DNA of 64,000 nucleotides from Neoscytalidium dimidiatum. Taxonomy: Eukaryota > Ascomycota > Dothideomycetes > Botryosphaeriales > Botryosphaeriaceae. Below are positions 16,578-29,579 of this stretch, one piece after another. The position numbers were made by a program, and so were the translations under genes. A model generated the notes under the pieces. That model was given only the letters and a program-made list of their open reading frames with translations. It searched no databases and was not told where the DNA came from. Where the stretch lies: contig CM074698.1 of assembly GCA_037367355.1 (NCBI GenBank), forward strand, positions 3,782,001 through 3,846,000, in the 5' to 3' direction. Every line of letters begins with the position of its first letter. Position 1 is the stretch's first letter.

Positions 16578-18182
16578 TCACTGAGAAGGCTGAGCCTGGT
16601 GGTTGTCGCGACCGCGACCACCGCGGAACCCGCCGCGGCCACGGTATCCATCACCACCACGGTCACCGCGGTAGCCACCGCGGCCACGGCCCTCGCCACG
16701 AGGTCCACCACGGCCACGGTAACCACCCCTACGCTCGCCTTGGAAGTTGCCGCGGCCACGACCGCCACGCGAAGAGGCTACCTCTTGGAAGCCATCGCCG
16801 TTGGTGGCCGGAGCGGGCTCGGAGGCTGCGGGAGCGGCAGCAGAGGCGTCCTCAGCCCAGCTCTGAGTGCTGGTAGCGGGAGCTGGTTCGTGAACGGCCT
16901 CCGTCTCCGTGGGATCACGAGGGACCATCTCGAAGCTCTCCGCGAGAGGGTCGTCAGAACCAGGAACTTTGGTATCCCACTGATCCGCACCCGCGGCATT
17001 CGCGGCAGTATCATCAACACTGGCAGCCGGAGGAGCGGAAGTCTCTGCAGCAGGCTCGCCGTTGGTGGTAGGGGCGGTGGTATCAAGTTCGGTCAAGCCA
17101 GCATGGGCAACAGTAGGATCCGTGGCAACAGTGGTGTCTTCGGCAGGCGGGGCAGCTTCAGCCTCGGCAACTTTCTCGACCCAAGCTTCCTCAGCGGCGA
17201 AGGGCGCATCCTCGATGGAAGCTTTCTTGACCTCGGCGTCTACGCTGGTGTTAGAGATATCCAAATGGAAGTTGTGTTTGCGCTTACAGGAAACGGTAAG
17301 CTCGAGACCCTCAGTCGAGATGACGTGCTCCTCCGAGCCGGTGATCAGCTTCTCAGCAGCTTCGACAGCCTCCGGGTTACCGCCGTAGACGTGCAGCAGC
17401 GCACCCTCAAAGGCTTTGGAGAGTTCCGTCTCTTCCTCTCCAGCCTGACGTCTGGCAGCAGCCGAACGCAAGAACTGAGAGAAGACGAGTAAACGCTGCT
17501 TCAAAATCTTGTCGGCCTTGGCCTCCTCTTCAGCCCTGATCTTATCCTCCAACTCCTTCAGCTCCTTCGCATGTGCAGCCTCGAGGGACTCCTTCTGACG
17601 TGTAAGCCTGTTCTGGAATTCCTCCTGGATCTTCTTGTAGTGGTTCAACTGCTCTTCCAGCTGTTCACGATCGATCTCAAGCTGAGGCTTCTTCAGCGCC
17701 TGGGCCTTCTGGTCGTTGTTGATCTTTTTGGAGGCAACGAGCTCATCGAGAGTAGCGTTCGGGTTCTCCTTGACCACAGCGTTGACCTTTTCCATAGCAT
17801 TCTAGAAGGGTTCCGAGAGTCAGTCACGGTAACGGCCCTCAAACAAGATCAGAAAGTGGTCGTGTGAGGCTGCTTACAAGCTTCTTGTTGACGTTGCGAA
17901 GCTTCCTATGGATGGGCTGTCAGTGTATGCGACGCATTGGATGGTTTACGCCAGTAGACTTTGGATTTGCACATACTTCTGGAGGTCGCGAATGTACGGG
18001 TGCTCTGAGTCCTCGGCACCGTTGACGCTGCCCTCGACGGGAGTCTGGACATCCTTGGTAGGAGTGACAGGCGACGCAGTGGCGGCAGCGGCAGCAGCAG
18101 CCTCAGCCTTTGCCTTCTTCTTGCGTGCGCTCTTGGACTCGGCCGGAGCTGAGCTAGGCGGGTTCGTGATGTTACCGGACAT
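16578..18182 (-). CDS. YAG7: Yag7-like protein with C-terminal RGG repeats
   Basis: Cytoplasmic, ribosome- and RNA-associated protein of the fungal YAG7 family; its molecular role is poorly defined. Three exons: 18182-17977, a 28-nt micro-exon 17905-17878, and 17801-16578, giving 485 aa. The splices restore the conserved core: DLQK, then KLRNVNKKL, then NAMEKVNAVVKENP. Order of parts: an Ala/Lys-rich N-terminus with KSARKKKAKAEAAA; the conserved KKINNDQKAQALKKP block at about 102-116; a coiled-coil of Glu/Lys-rich heptads at about 120-185; an acidic and Ala/Pro-rich middle; and a C-terminal tail of RGG, RGRGG and GYRG repeats typical of RNA-binding segments. The start is the first ATG of the open frame and begins MSGNITNPPSSAP. 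It has no operon-like links to its neighbours. The family assignment is confident because the KKINNDQKAQALKKP block and its position match the family; the exact biochemical role is not known. Confidence 0.85.
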
Positions 18183-21100
18183 TCTGGCGGTCGTTGTGGG
18201 TGATGGAAGGGCGGCGTGCGGAGTGAGGTACGTGGAAGGGGAGGGAAGATCAGTGCGCCAAGAGGGCAGAAGGAAGTTGTAAACAGGGTGGCAGGCAGAA
18301 GCTCAGTGAGGCTCTAGGTGTCGAAGCAAAGCTCCAATGTGCCCGAACAGAGCGTGACGCGAGACGTTGGCATCCGTGCACGCCAAGGCCGCAGCTTGGG
18401 CCACCCGCTCTGTACAAGTACATACCGCCGCTGAGGCAGCAAGGCGGATTTCGCCCCGCCGCTTATCTGTCACATCCCAGATCGGCCTTGGTGGACTTGT
18501 GATAGATCTATGCATAGTCTTTCGAAGGGCGTACGCCTCTCAAGTTCTGGGGAGCGCTACATCCACGACCAAATAGTTCCCCTCAACTACGTAGTTGCCG
18601 CTTTGACACTTGACGCGGACCGCTGTGCAATCCTATGCTGTGAAGCTTAACGGAGCTTGAGTACAATGTGACGAAGTAGTCGCAAGGAGACCAAATTCCG
18701 ACTGCGTCACATTTCGCTGGAAATTGATGAGCATAAGAACTAGAATTCCGTAGTGTTTTAGCCTAGTATTTCTTTCCGTTCAAGCCCTGCTAAATACTTT
18801 GTCTGCCTTCAAATTGTGCTTCCGATTCGACCCACCATTGTTTTACCCCCTAGGACGATCTGTGCTCATATGCTAGAGCTAGCCGATCTCCTTGGCAAGG
18901 CTACTTCCACCAAGGGGCAGTCCATCTGAAGAGCTGGAAGCACGGGCTGAAGGAACTCGATCTTAAGAGGCCATAAGATCGAGATATAGTACAGTATTGT
19001 CATTAGCTGAGATAGCTGCTGACGAGGAACAATGCCCTCTCTTTCCAAATCCCAGTTAGTAATCCACAAGATCCTGGTCCAACTAGATTCCATGAGAACA
19101 TCACGTACATGAAGCTTAGTGTCGACGGAACGGCAGACCTTCTAGGTAAGTATATCGCCCAAAAAGCCGGCTGCGATAAACGCTTGCTTCAGTCTGGGAT
19201 CTTCTGACCTTGCGAAATTGCCCGGTACCTGCGAACGTTTCGCAATCAGGGTTCATTGATTATGAGAATTCTGCCACTGAAACTGTCAACTTTGATCGGC
19301 AACCCATCTCCTGTGCCAACCCAAGCCCCATGGTGGCAAACTTGCACACCTTCTAGTTATGGCTAGGCTGATCAATACTCCTTCCTTTGCCGGTGACGAC
19401 CTGGCCCTGAGGCACCTCTAGAAAGAAAGAAACAGGGTTTGGCGGATAGAGAGCAGTGTTGATTGGAAATAACAAGCCCATTGGCCATGCATGGCTTCAT
19501 ATAATCCCTTGTAAACAGCAATAGCGCATATTGTTTGGTGGAGACTCTTGTCATGACCTCGTATCTCGAGAGTATTCGGCGGCTTGGGTATGGAATCATT
19601 CGAAGCTTTGATCGCAATGGCCCGTCTTGCGAGTGTTGATTGTTCGATCGAGTCCTGAATTGCGCTACCGCTAAGAAACTGCGGCAAGTCCAGCTCTGTA
19701 TAGAGGACATGTATACTTACCTTCCGTAGCCCTGAATATGCTGAAAGAAAAGGCTCTCATTCTGAGGCTCAAGTGTTTCGTGTACGTCGAATTACTCTTG
19801 AAGGCCAAGAGCCTTGGCCCATTGAATGTCCTCGCACAGGTAAGCGTCGGCTCCAGAGCTGTACAGAGTGCCACCACTAATACATATCCGTAGGTCGATG
19901 CCGACAGGATGTCTTGAAGTAGGCCAGCGTAAAAATACATTTTCCCACCTGGATTTTCGGGTATGGAAAATTGTTGCGCGCTCCTCCTGTGAAAGGTGAG
20001 TCTTTTGATGTTTGCTTCAGTACGATACGTGTTCCAGAGTCTGGGAAGGGGGTTTGTAGCAGCTTGATGGGCCAAAGTCTGCTGGCGGATGACCATGGGC
20101 TGTGAAGAGCTGTAGCGTAGGGGAAAAGCTCGAGGACAAGCCGTCTGCCGAGATAAGAACCACAGGGATTCGAAGTGATCGCTCCATTGAAGGTGATTTA
20201 CTGGCGTGAGTTAGCACAAAGAAGACGGACAGGAAGAAACAAATGGAGAGCGTCGTGGTTGGTAATATGGGTCGACGGCGGAATCTTCAAACTTGGGGCA
20301 AAATGGAAGGATAGGTGCACTACGGTCTACATCGATGGTGACAAAGGAAGTGAGTGACTTTCGTGCGGCCGGTCATCGCTTCTCCACCCGGCAATCGCTC
20401 CTTCACTCCGAGAAAATCCAACGACCGCAAAAGCGACACCAACCTGCAATTTGCAGAATGATAGCGTCGCTCGGTATTCTCATTGTACTCTCCGGGAACC
20501 GAGTTCATGTCTGAGAGCAACGTAACCTGGTCTGCAGTGGCGCTCGTCTACTGTTGGGACACTGAGATGCTAAAGGGCGGGGTACTATCACACCAGCAGT
20601 TCTGCAAGAGCGGCAGCTATCACAGTAGCAGCAGCTTCAGCTCGGTCGACTCTGACGAGCCTTTGCAACCGCGCCTCATCAAGGGGTTGTCACCAGGTGT
20701 AGCGTATCTTTGGCGCTCGATCGATGGGAGCAGATGTTGTAAAGTGGGGTTGGTTGCTGCGTGTGCTCCACTATGAGGACTGCCGGGTGTCCTTCCGTTA
20801 GCTCAAGAGATGAACTTGAAACTCCCACTAGACTGAGTCGAAGATAGACTTACTATGGTCATGCGTCCCGGCACACGCTCCGATCCCTCGAATGTTTCAT
20901 GAGTTGGCAAACGTCCGTCGCATGATAACTGTTCATTACCATTGCCGAACTGCCGCTCCCAGATCGTCGGAAAGGAAGTGCAGGACCAAGGCTCGTAGAC
21001 TGAGTGGGTCGTCCAGGACTGTATATCCCGTCCGCGCAGCAGGGGGCCAAACGAATGGCACCATCTTATATTAGTTAGAACCTTCGAGCAATCGACTAAC

Positions 21101-24100
21101 CCGACATGCTTCTGGCACGCTCAAAAGTGCACGCCGCTTGTGCAGATTCTCCGCGCTGCATGCATACAGGAAGATGACAATGAGAAGTCGACCCATGATT
21201 GGCTCCCAAGCATCCAGAGATGATGCAGTAGAAGATCATGCATGTGCAAGATCGTCGACGCGCGAACACCATGGGGACACTTTGACAGGCCTCTTGAACA
21301 GGGTCTTCATGGTCGGGATTTTGATTGCGACATAGCGCGTGGCGTCGCTAGAAGTTCGGTCCTAACAATTTGAGGGTTCGTCGTGCATTAGCATGACGCG
21401 GGAGAGAAATAACTGACCTGCAGGGCTAATATCCTACTGCCGTTGGATAACGAGAGAGAAGTAACTTCTTCGCTGGTTCGGACGATGGTATGTAGTTGAT
21501 TTTTACTTTGCTTGCACTATTTCAAACCTCGAATAAGTGCTCCGAGGCAAAGCGTGTAAGTGGGAAACGATTGCAGAGACGATCGCCATCAGTCCTCATG
21601 GATAGTCAAAGTCCTCATTCGGATGTGAACGGGTCAAGAGAGTAGACGACATTTACATCTCGATGACTGCGTCAACTTCCCACCTGAATATCCGCTTGAC
21701 AGTACAGATAGGCCTAAGCTCGGAGGTCTTTTGTCTTTCGCGTGGCTAGGGCACCGCTACCCATCGCTGTTTCGGGATGACGGGACTCGCGCTGACCCAG
21801 GTTGAAACAGAACAGTCATGCAGGGAGTGTCTCGAGTCACGACAGTCGATCGGGTTTCCAACGGAGTCATTAGTCAAGGAATGCCTACCTGAAGATTCTA
21901 GGATGCCGCACCGCCATATCCGAAGACCTGGTGCTTCCGTGCCAGCACATCAGACATTGAATGAAGGCTTGTCAACTTCGTGACTTTAGCTTGTTTTCAA
22001 GACGGTGATGGCCATCTGATCGTCGAGCGGGACACAATATCCGGGGGCGCACGGGGATGGTGTTGAAAATATCTGATCGGCCACGCTGGACTAGCAGCCC
22101 TTGTAGATATGCGTAGACGGACTTGAAAGCGGTGGTCCCGAGGCGGGAGGCGACCGCGGCCTAAGTTTTGGCCGTATCTTGGGGCTCAAGATAGAAACAG
22201 GCATTGGCGAATGGGAGAGAGATCAGCCAGGCGCCTCCTCAGATCGACGGAGCAAGTGAAGGTGGCATGGAAGCATCTCGGGCTGGATTGGGTGTTAGTC
22301 CTCCGGCGGGCAGTGCCCCATGCCAGAAGCAGCTTCCCTCATTCGAGTTCTGGAAGAAGGCAGAAAATATACGAGAGCACCCGGACGGCCTTGTGACGGC
22401 GACAGGCGGCGCTCTTATGCAGGCTGCACCCCTACGGCTGCCGTCTAGACAGGGCAGGTAGGGGCCGCGTCACAGCGGCGGGAGGCATCCTGGCGGGCGG
22501 AAAGGCCTGTACAAAAGCTTGGCGGGGGCAACATGCGGACGGCATGCTTGTAGAGAGCAAAGGGCGACAATCAGCGATTTGGACAGTGCACCGGGCTTTA
22601 TCGGTGATAGAGGTCGCGAGGTAGAGGTAGGGAAATGGTTTTTCCGCGTGCCCCAGACACGGCACGGCTGCAGGTGTGGGGGCGTCGAGCGAGGGAGGCG
22701 GCAGCGCTTTGGGAATGAAACCTGGCGAGCACCGCGGAGTCCAGCGCTGTGGCTGGACCCGGTGTCTTTCGCACTCGAGGGCCGACTGGGGTCCCGCCAC
22801 TCACAGGCCGTGGCGGGCGACAATCATGGCGCGCGAAAGCGGCACGTGAAGCAGCAGGATGCAGCTAGTCCCAGAACGGCACCCAGGTGTGGTGCGAAGT
22901 GGAACACGGAGGTGGTATCCAGCAGGACAGGGCGAGGAATGGCGGTATCGACGCGGCCACGAGACCACATGTGCATTCGCGGTGCAGGCGGATGAGAGCA
23001 GTAATCTTTGTCGGGCGGGCCTGCGCCTGCGCTGGCTGAGCTGGGGGCGCGCAATGCTGAGGCCGGCGAGCAATGCACGGCGACGCGACCAAAGCGGGTG
23101 GTTGGCGAGGGCCCAAGGGCCGCTCTTGCTTGCCTCGGATGCGGCAGGCGCGACGCACCTCAGTCAGCGCCCGCGTGAGCCATCTGGCCGGCGACGGGGC
23201 AAGGCGCGACGCGACGCCGACAGCATAACAACGGCGGGCGTCCTGGGTCGTGGGGTGGCGGCGCCTGCCAGACATATCTTCTGTTCGCTCGTTCACAGGC
23301 CGGCTGCCGTGCTGGATGCTTGCGTACCAGTAGCTGCGTTCCCGACCCGCCCGGCCCCGTACGTCTCGGCACCAACACCTCCAACGCTTGGATTGCTCCG
23401 CGCCCCGCCCACCCTTTCTTAGCTCGTCTTACCAGCCCACCGCCGCCTCTTTATGAACGTCGTCCGCCCCAGATCACGCGCTGCTCTCAGTCTCCGTCAG
23501 GTGACATTTGCGTTTCTGCGTCGTGAATACCATCGAACAGCAGCTCGTTGAAGGGCCAGCATTTCACTCCGCCGCGGACAAGCTCTTCTGGCACTCTGTG
23601 CGAGCCATCAGCTCTCCCAGCTTTGTTTGCCACCCCTCGCCTCGAACGAACGCGCTGCGATCACGGTCTTCCTGTCTGGACGGACCAAGGGCTCCCGTTA
23701 GTCAGCGGCCTCACGAAACATCAAAGCGGGTAAGTCTCCATCTGCTCGATACCGCCTGTGAGCTTCCCTGGTCGCGCACACTGAGCCCGACGCCCTCCCG
23801 AGCGTCTTCGCCTGCGCCTCTGCGCCTCTCGCCAGCTCCCGTCTCCTCGCCATGGTGTTTCGCGCATCCGCGAAGCTCCACGCGTGTCTCTCGCAACCAC
23901 CGTGTCGCGTCCACTCGCGTCGCCGCTCCCGCCGTCACGCACGAAATGCAGGATGATGCTGGTGGTAGCGACAAGCCTGCGTTTTGAGTGGTGGGGCCAT
24001 GGCACAGCTGCTCTTCAAGTAATTGACAGCTTGGTCCCACAGCGAGGAAGCAATCTATACGCGCCAATCGGACGCTCTTGAGCTTCGACGTCGTACTGAA

Positions 24101-24570
24101 GTCTTGCCGTAGGACACGTGCTAACACTCAACCTCCTTCAGGCCCGGAGCAGCGCCTTTCTTCCCTATCGAGCTCTGTGCTATCGCTCGATTCCTCTTGC
24201 GGACCCTCCACTGTCGAACAACTGTCACGTAGGCTGCAGGCTCCTTGCCCATAGTCTAGCCTCCCTCAACCCGGTGCCGCCGAGGTTTGCATCTGCGAAC
24301 AAGCGCCTGTGCTGCAAGAAGCACCTCGTCGCTGGCAAGAGCACCCGTCACAGGATCCAGCCTCAATAGCCTATCCAGCTGTTGCGCGGCGGCTGCCTGC
24401 AGACAAGCCCTGTGCCACCACCCCAGTACCAGCTTATAACTGCCGCTTCTCTTTGCGTACGACGCACCATCGTGCAGACTGCGCTCAGGGTTGCCGTTGG
24501 CAGCACTGCTGATACTCGATCTCACCGCAAACTTCGACCCTCATAATCGAGCGAGAATCACGACGACAGG
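18183..24570. other. 6.4 kb stretch without a supportable gene, upstream of CBF1
   Basis: The left end holds the YAG7 promoter. Between about 18.8 and 22 kb, open frames on both strands are below 150 codons and no domain could be recognised. A minus-strand frame at 19418-19687 has a protein-like composition but no family match that I can defend. The right end (about 22.5-24.57 kb) is GC-rich and probably includes the CBF1 promoter and a long 5' leader. Two CACGTG sites lie at 22843-22848 and 24115-24120. Confidence 0.4.
24115..24120. promoter_or_regulatory. CACGTG E-box upstream of CBF1
   Basis: A palindromic CACGTG hexamer about 450 bp before the CBF1 start codon. Cbf1-family proteins bind RTCACRTG/CACGTG sites, so self-regulation is possible. 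The hexamer also occurs elsewhere in the window by chance, for example at 8191-8196, so the evidence is weak. Confidence 0.25.
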
Positions 24571-25644
24571 ATGACCGACGTAGCGACCTACCCGGAAGCT
24601 GAGGCCAAGCCCGAGGTTTCGGATACGACGACTTTGGCGAACAACAAGAGGAAGCGCAGTTCACTTGACCAGGGCCCTACGGGTGGAAGGCCCGCGCCAG
24701 GTGATGCCGCCCGTGGCTCGTTCCAGCGCGTATCACCAGGTTCAGCGAATGCTGCTGTGAACGCTACTGGCTTGAATGACCAGTCCGGTAATGCCTTCTT
24801 AACGGGCCATCACACCACTGGGACCGGCGACGATGATATCCACCACCACACCAATACCGACATCGATTTCAGCCAACTCGCACAACACGCGAACGATCAC
24901 AGTTTGCACCAAAACGGCGGTGGAAATCCCACCAACGCGAGCGATACGGCTGCTGCTGCTCTGTCTCACCATTTCCAAATGACGGTCCCTCAAGCGACGG
25001 AGCTATCATTCCAAAATCAAGGCGCAGGTGGAGAGGCCGATCGCCCCTTGGGTTCTTCATTTAGCATGGGAGATCACAACATGCACCAAACTTCCCACGG
25101 TATGACCGATTACGGCTTGGACGCTCTGAGCAAATCAAATTCGCAGCCTGCGCAGGGAAATGATTCTCCACCAACCCAGTCCAACCAAAAGCCAGCTGTT
25201 GGCTCAGAGGAGTGGCACAAGATTCGTCGAGACAATCACAAAGAAGGTGTGCAAGCTAATATAAATTACACATTCTCACGCTGTTGCTAACACAGACCAG
25301 TGGAAAGACGTCGTCGAGAAACTATAAACGAGGGCATCAACGAGCTTGCAAAAATCGTTCCTGGATGCGAAAAAAACAAAGGTTCTATCCTGCAGCGTGC
25401 CGTCCAGTTCATTACGCAGCTCAAGGAGAACGAGTCTCAAAATATTGAGAAGTGGACATTGGAGAAACTCTTGACTGAGCAGGCGATTACCGAGCTCAGT
25501 GCTAGTTGCGATAAGTTCAAGGCAGAATGTCAGCGCGCCTGGGCCGAGGTTGAAATATGGAAGAAGGCTTGCCAGAACGCTGGTATCGTCCCGGAAGAGT
25601 TCCAGAACCAGGGCGACAAGGCCGATCAAAACGGCGACAGTTGA
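24571..25644 (+). CDS. CBF1: Cbf1/Cpf1-type bHLH transcription factor
   Basis: Nuclear basic helix-loop-helix factor. In yeasts Cbf1 binds CACGTG at centromere element I and at methionine/sulphur and respiratory gene promoters. Two exons: 24571-25246 and 25301-25644, giving 339 aa. The 54-bp intron splits the first base of a Val codon and joins HKE to VERRRRE, the invariant basic region. Contact residues His223, Glu227 and Arg231 are in the standard spacing. Helix 1 is INEGINELAKIVPG, followed by the short loop, then helix 2 (SILQRAVQFITQLKENE). A leucine-zipper-like coiled coil follows (about 265-320), with LLTEQAITEL. The first 200 residues are disordered, rich in His, Asn, Gln and Gly, with an early NNKRKR basic patch. 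An acceptor 5 bases earlier would shift the frame, so the second AG is used. It stands alone with large spacers on both sides, usual for a fungal regulator. Confidence 0.93.
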
Positions 25645-28600
25645 GGCCGCAGTTATGAAGCATTTTCCCTTGAGAAATACGGCAGTGGAATGGCAACACT
25701 GTCATAGTAGTGTACAGCTGTACACTCCGGATGGCCTTGGTTTCGAACAGTTGGAACGACGGCATGAATGACCTTATCATGACTGTTTTTCCTGTTTTTC
25801 CTATCCTTTTGTCTTGGTTCATTGTCCAGTCTCCATGCAGAGTCACTGGACATTCTACTTCTGCACAACTTTCGGTCACCATGCTGAGGCACAGTATGAG
25901 ACTATTGGTTTGGTGTATTTCCGGTATGCAATTCGGGCACCAGGGGTTTGGAGGACTCGTCTTAGGAGTTACTGGAGGCGGACGGTCTGAGCTTCTATTG
26001 CACATACATGAGAGCCTTTCCTAGCTAATTCATCAGGGATTTCTGGTGGCTGCTTGAGTGTTAGACTTCTCTCATGTACTTCTATTCTACTCTTTGAATC
26101 TCTCATATCTCATCCGCCTGTCCACTTGCGATCGCTAACCACTACAGCAGCTGACAGCTTTCTATCATGTCTTTAGAATGTTATAGCCAGAGCGGAGTTC
26201 CGGTCGGTCTTCCGCCGTTCTCTAGTCCTGCAATTCGACTGCTGCATCCAGGCACATCTATCCGAGACATCTCCGGCACATGCGACCAATCGACGGACCC
26301 TTCTCGTTCACCGCATTCCCCACTGGTCGGTACATTAGCCGCACTCGCGCCAACCGTCATCACATGACAGCTCCCGCGTTCACGAGACCATTTGCACTCA
26401 AGGACACCATGACTTTCAGCCTTCTCCGCCGCTCCACAGCCTAATGTTACCCCGACACCAAACACTGGAGCCTGAAACCTCACTTCCGTGTCGTTTGGGT
26501 TTGTTTCGGACCCCCCGGGGAGAGGGGTCACGCTGCGCCCGCGTACATAGGAACAGGTCGTGGGTCAGGCACGGCCACTAGGTAGGAAACTCAGAGCACG
26601 CATCTTGCGAATATCTGCGTCAACAGGGACACTACATGCTCACAAGTCGGATCCCTGCTATTTCCGGGTGGTGCCATCAGTCCTCTGCTCCACTCCCGCC
26701 CGCCCTGCTGCCTAAGCTCTCTGACGTCCCTTCCGCACTCACAGCCACGACCACTCCCGCGAGAATCCGAACGACTTGAATGCTTGTCATCATAGGGCTT
26801 CCACTACCTCGTGTCGTGTGCGGCGTCTTGGCGGCTTCTTCACTTTCCAACCATCAAGCATGCTCATCCGGTCTGCTGCCTGGTGGCCTGATAGACAAAT
26901 GGGCGCCAGCCATGCTATCGATACCACCATGCTAAGCCTGCCTACTTGACTCAGTGCTTGCATGTAGCTCTAGCTGCCACGCTTGCAGTGGACCGACGCC
27001 CACGCGAGAGCTAGTAGTCGCCCCGCCCGAGTCAATCTCTCTTGCTCACTTCCTCCCCACTCTACCCATTCAACCCCTCCGCACATCCCAGAGGAGCGAC
27101 CCGCGTGTCCACCTCTTCCCGTCACTGCTCTCGAATCCACTTCCCACAATTTCATAAGCAACAATGATAAGTGAAATCGATAAGGCGTCCAACTTCATCT
27201 GTACACTTCCCGCCGCCGCGCCATGGGAAATTCTCCGACCCGCAAAACTTTACTCGCTGCAAATCATTCACGTGCCGCCTGCTCGTCTTGGTACTTACGA
27301 CTCACACCGGTTTTTCTTTTTTTTTTCTTTTCTCCACTGCGCACGAGCCGGTCAAGAGGGCGACAACGAATGATCGCGGCTATATTGCGGCAAGACACCG
27401 CCAGCGCTACTACTACTACTGCTACTATACACACTGTATTTCTAATCCCATGTGATCCGATCCACGTTGGTGGGGGGTGGGGGCCTCGGGGCTCGGTACA
27501 GTCGGTGCTGGCTGCCTGGCACGTACATACAAGCTCTCTCCGCCTTTGTCTCTCCCTCTCTCTCTCTCCCAGGCGGGAGCGGCTCTGTAGATCCGGTGGG
27601 TGCGAGGAGTGGTTGGTGCGTTCGGTTGAGCGGACTCGACTCTGGTCGGGCTGGGCTGGGCCGGGCTTGGGCTGGACCCTTTTTGGCCGTGTGTAAGTGT
27701 GGGGCGGGGATGTCTCACTTTTGTTAGACAGTCACTCTTTGTGGCTGATGAGGGACGCGCGGGTTGCACGCACGCACGCATGCGGTATTGGTTTTTTTTT
27801 TCTTGTAGGAGACACAGAGCGTGTTGAGGAGAGAAGTGTTCTCGGGCGGCCCAGTGGCGAAGTTTTTGGATCTGCGTATCGCGAGAATGGCGGGGGGATC
27901 GACTGGGGGGCGGGTAAGTTAACTTTCTCACCACGCTTGCTTTTTTTTTTTTTTTTGATGCGATGACAAACAGGTGGAACTTTTGCGGACGGGGTCTGCT
28001 TTGGCCGAGAGATATCTTTCGAGTTCTTGTGGCGATGCGCGGCTCCGTTCGGATAACGTGGATGGTGGTGTTGTGTCTCGGATTACGGACGCCTCTCGCC
28101 ACCAAAAATATTGATACTTTGAGCTCCGAATCGACATCGAGTACCACAATACTTGGTTAGCGGCATCTATTCTGGTGAACTAAATCATTCTCTCGGCCTT
28201 CTCGCTTGGCCTCTTACCGCAATAATGAAGATATAGAGTAACTTGATGAGGACGCGGGGAAGAAAGGTAAGCCTACAAGCCGGTATCCAGCCGAATTATC
28301 ACGCATTAGCCGGAATGGAGCTTTCATATTGGCAACCATTCAAAGGAACGGCTACCCCATCGCGTTTCTCTTCCCCTCCCTTTTTTTTTTTAGAAAAAAA
28401 AAGTCTCTTGCTTGATGCTCTTCAGGAGCGAAATTTCAAGGCGATGTGGACTTCGGGGAATGACGTCTTTGAGGATCGAAGTTTGCACCACCACAGATCT
28501 AATACTGCAGTTTTGAAGCATTTGTTTCAATTCTCTTAACCCACTGGTGTAAAGGATACACCATGTGAGTCGTATTTGACTACAGTCAGAATGACTGAAT

Positions 28601-28853
28601 AATCTCGTTCACTGCTCAACATCTCCATGGTTTTTGTATAATCTCAAGAGCCTTATTCCCCCCTTTCTTTTTGGCCTCAACTCTTTTTTCTTATTTCCTG
28701 CGGGGCTGGTCCCCACCACTCGTTTAATCTTTGCGTGTCAAATCTCATTTTTGTCCAAGGAAGATGTGAACCCCGTTGCGGGTTGCCACAGTGCTCCTGT
28801 ACTCCGCAGGCCAGAGGCATTCACGCATATATCCCTGGATGCGCCGCCCTCCG
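25645..28853. other. 3.2 kb stretch without a supportable gene
   Basis: It lies downstream of both CBF1 (+) and the decarboxylase-like gene (-), so the ends are 3' flanks. The interior is rich in pyrimidine runs, including a T16 tract at 27941-27956 and a CT run near 27550-27570. A minus-strand open frame of 240 codons at 27425-28147 is low complexity and lacks a recognisable domain. Nothing else is seen. Confidence 0.4.
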
Positions 28854-29579
28854 TCAATCAAGCGGAAACGTCTCCGTGGGAGGGCGCAACTCGGCAGAAG
28901 CGCCGGTCGCAAGCAGCGCTCCCTCAGGTCTCAAGATGTCCAGATTGCACCTCGGATCCCGCGCCGACGTCGTCGGAAACGAGACATGCCCCTTGCCCAG
29001 CCACACCTCCCCGTAATACTTGAAGTCCATCGCGGGGGGCACCAGCTCGTTCACGGAGGGCGGGGCGCCCGGCACCGGGGATGGAACGACGCGCAAGCCC
29101 AGCGCCCGCTTGGCCGGGGGGGCGCGGCGGGCGCGACGTCCTCCGGGAGGAACTCGACGGTGGCGAGGGTCCTGCCGACGGGGCGCTCGAGCGAGCCCGG
29201 TGACGAGGCGGCCGCCGGTGGCGAAGTCGACGTCGGTCTTGCCGAAGACCTCGCGGCCGGCGAAGATGGCGGCTTCGTTGTCGAGCGCGAGGAAGAGGTT
29301 GTAGTCGAACTTCTCGCCGCGGTAGGTCGCTTTAACGGTCTGCACGAACTCCTTGTACGAGCTGACGCTGCTCATGCCGTAGTCGACGAGGTAGGTCGAG
29401 ACGAGCGGCTCCGGCTCGAGTTCGAGGACGGAGGGCACGAGGGGCTGCACGCTGGCGAGGGTGACGCGGTAGGAGATGACGATCAGGTTGACGTTGGAGA
29501 ACTTGTTGACGTTGTTGGAGTAGGGAGGGGAGCACGCTGGGATGGCGTTGTCCTTGATGGAGAGGGTGCCGAACGACAT
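28854..29579 (-). pseudogene. Acetoacetate decarboxylase-like gene with two compensating frameshifts
   Basis: The open frame runs 241 codons from ATG 29579 and starts MSFGTL. Family-typical stretches are CSPPYSNN, LVPSVLELEPEPLVSTYLVD, YGMSSVSSYKEFV and DNEAAIFAGREVFGK, matching the acetoacetate-decarboxylase (ADC) fold family. From about 29195 to 29120 the printed frame turns into Arg/Pro-rich nonsense, while the next frame reads SLERPVGRTLATVEFLPED. After a C7 run (G7 on the plus strand, 29116-29122) the original frame resumes with AKRALGLRVVPSP and MDFKYYGEVWLG. One extra base near 29191-29200 and one missing base in the C7 run explain this exactly. The protein would therefore keep both ends but have about 27 scrambled residues. 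It is either a decaying gene or a sequencing error. The decayed dehydrogenase next door favours real decay. The C-terminus after ILRPEGALLATG does not resemble the usual ADC end. Reaction in vivo unknown. Confidence 0.6.

Noticed and set aside
27425..28147. 240-codon open frame on the minus strand
   Set aside because: It has no recognisable domain, is biased to Arg, Pro, Ser and Lys, and spans pyrimidine-rich repeats and a T16 tract, so it looks like chance.
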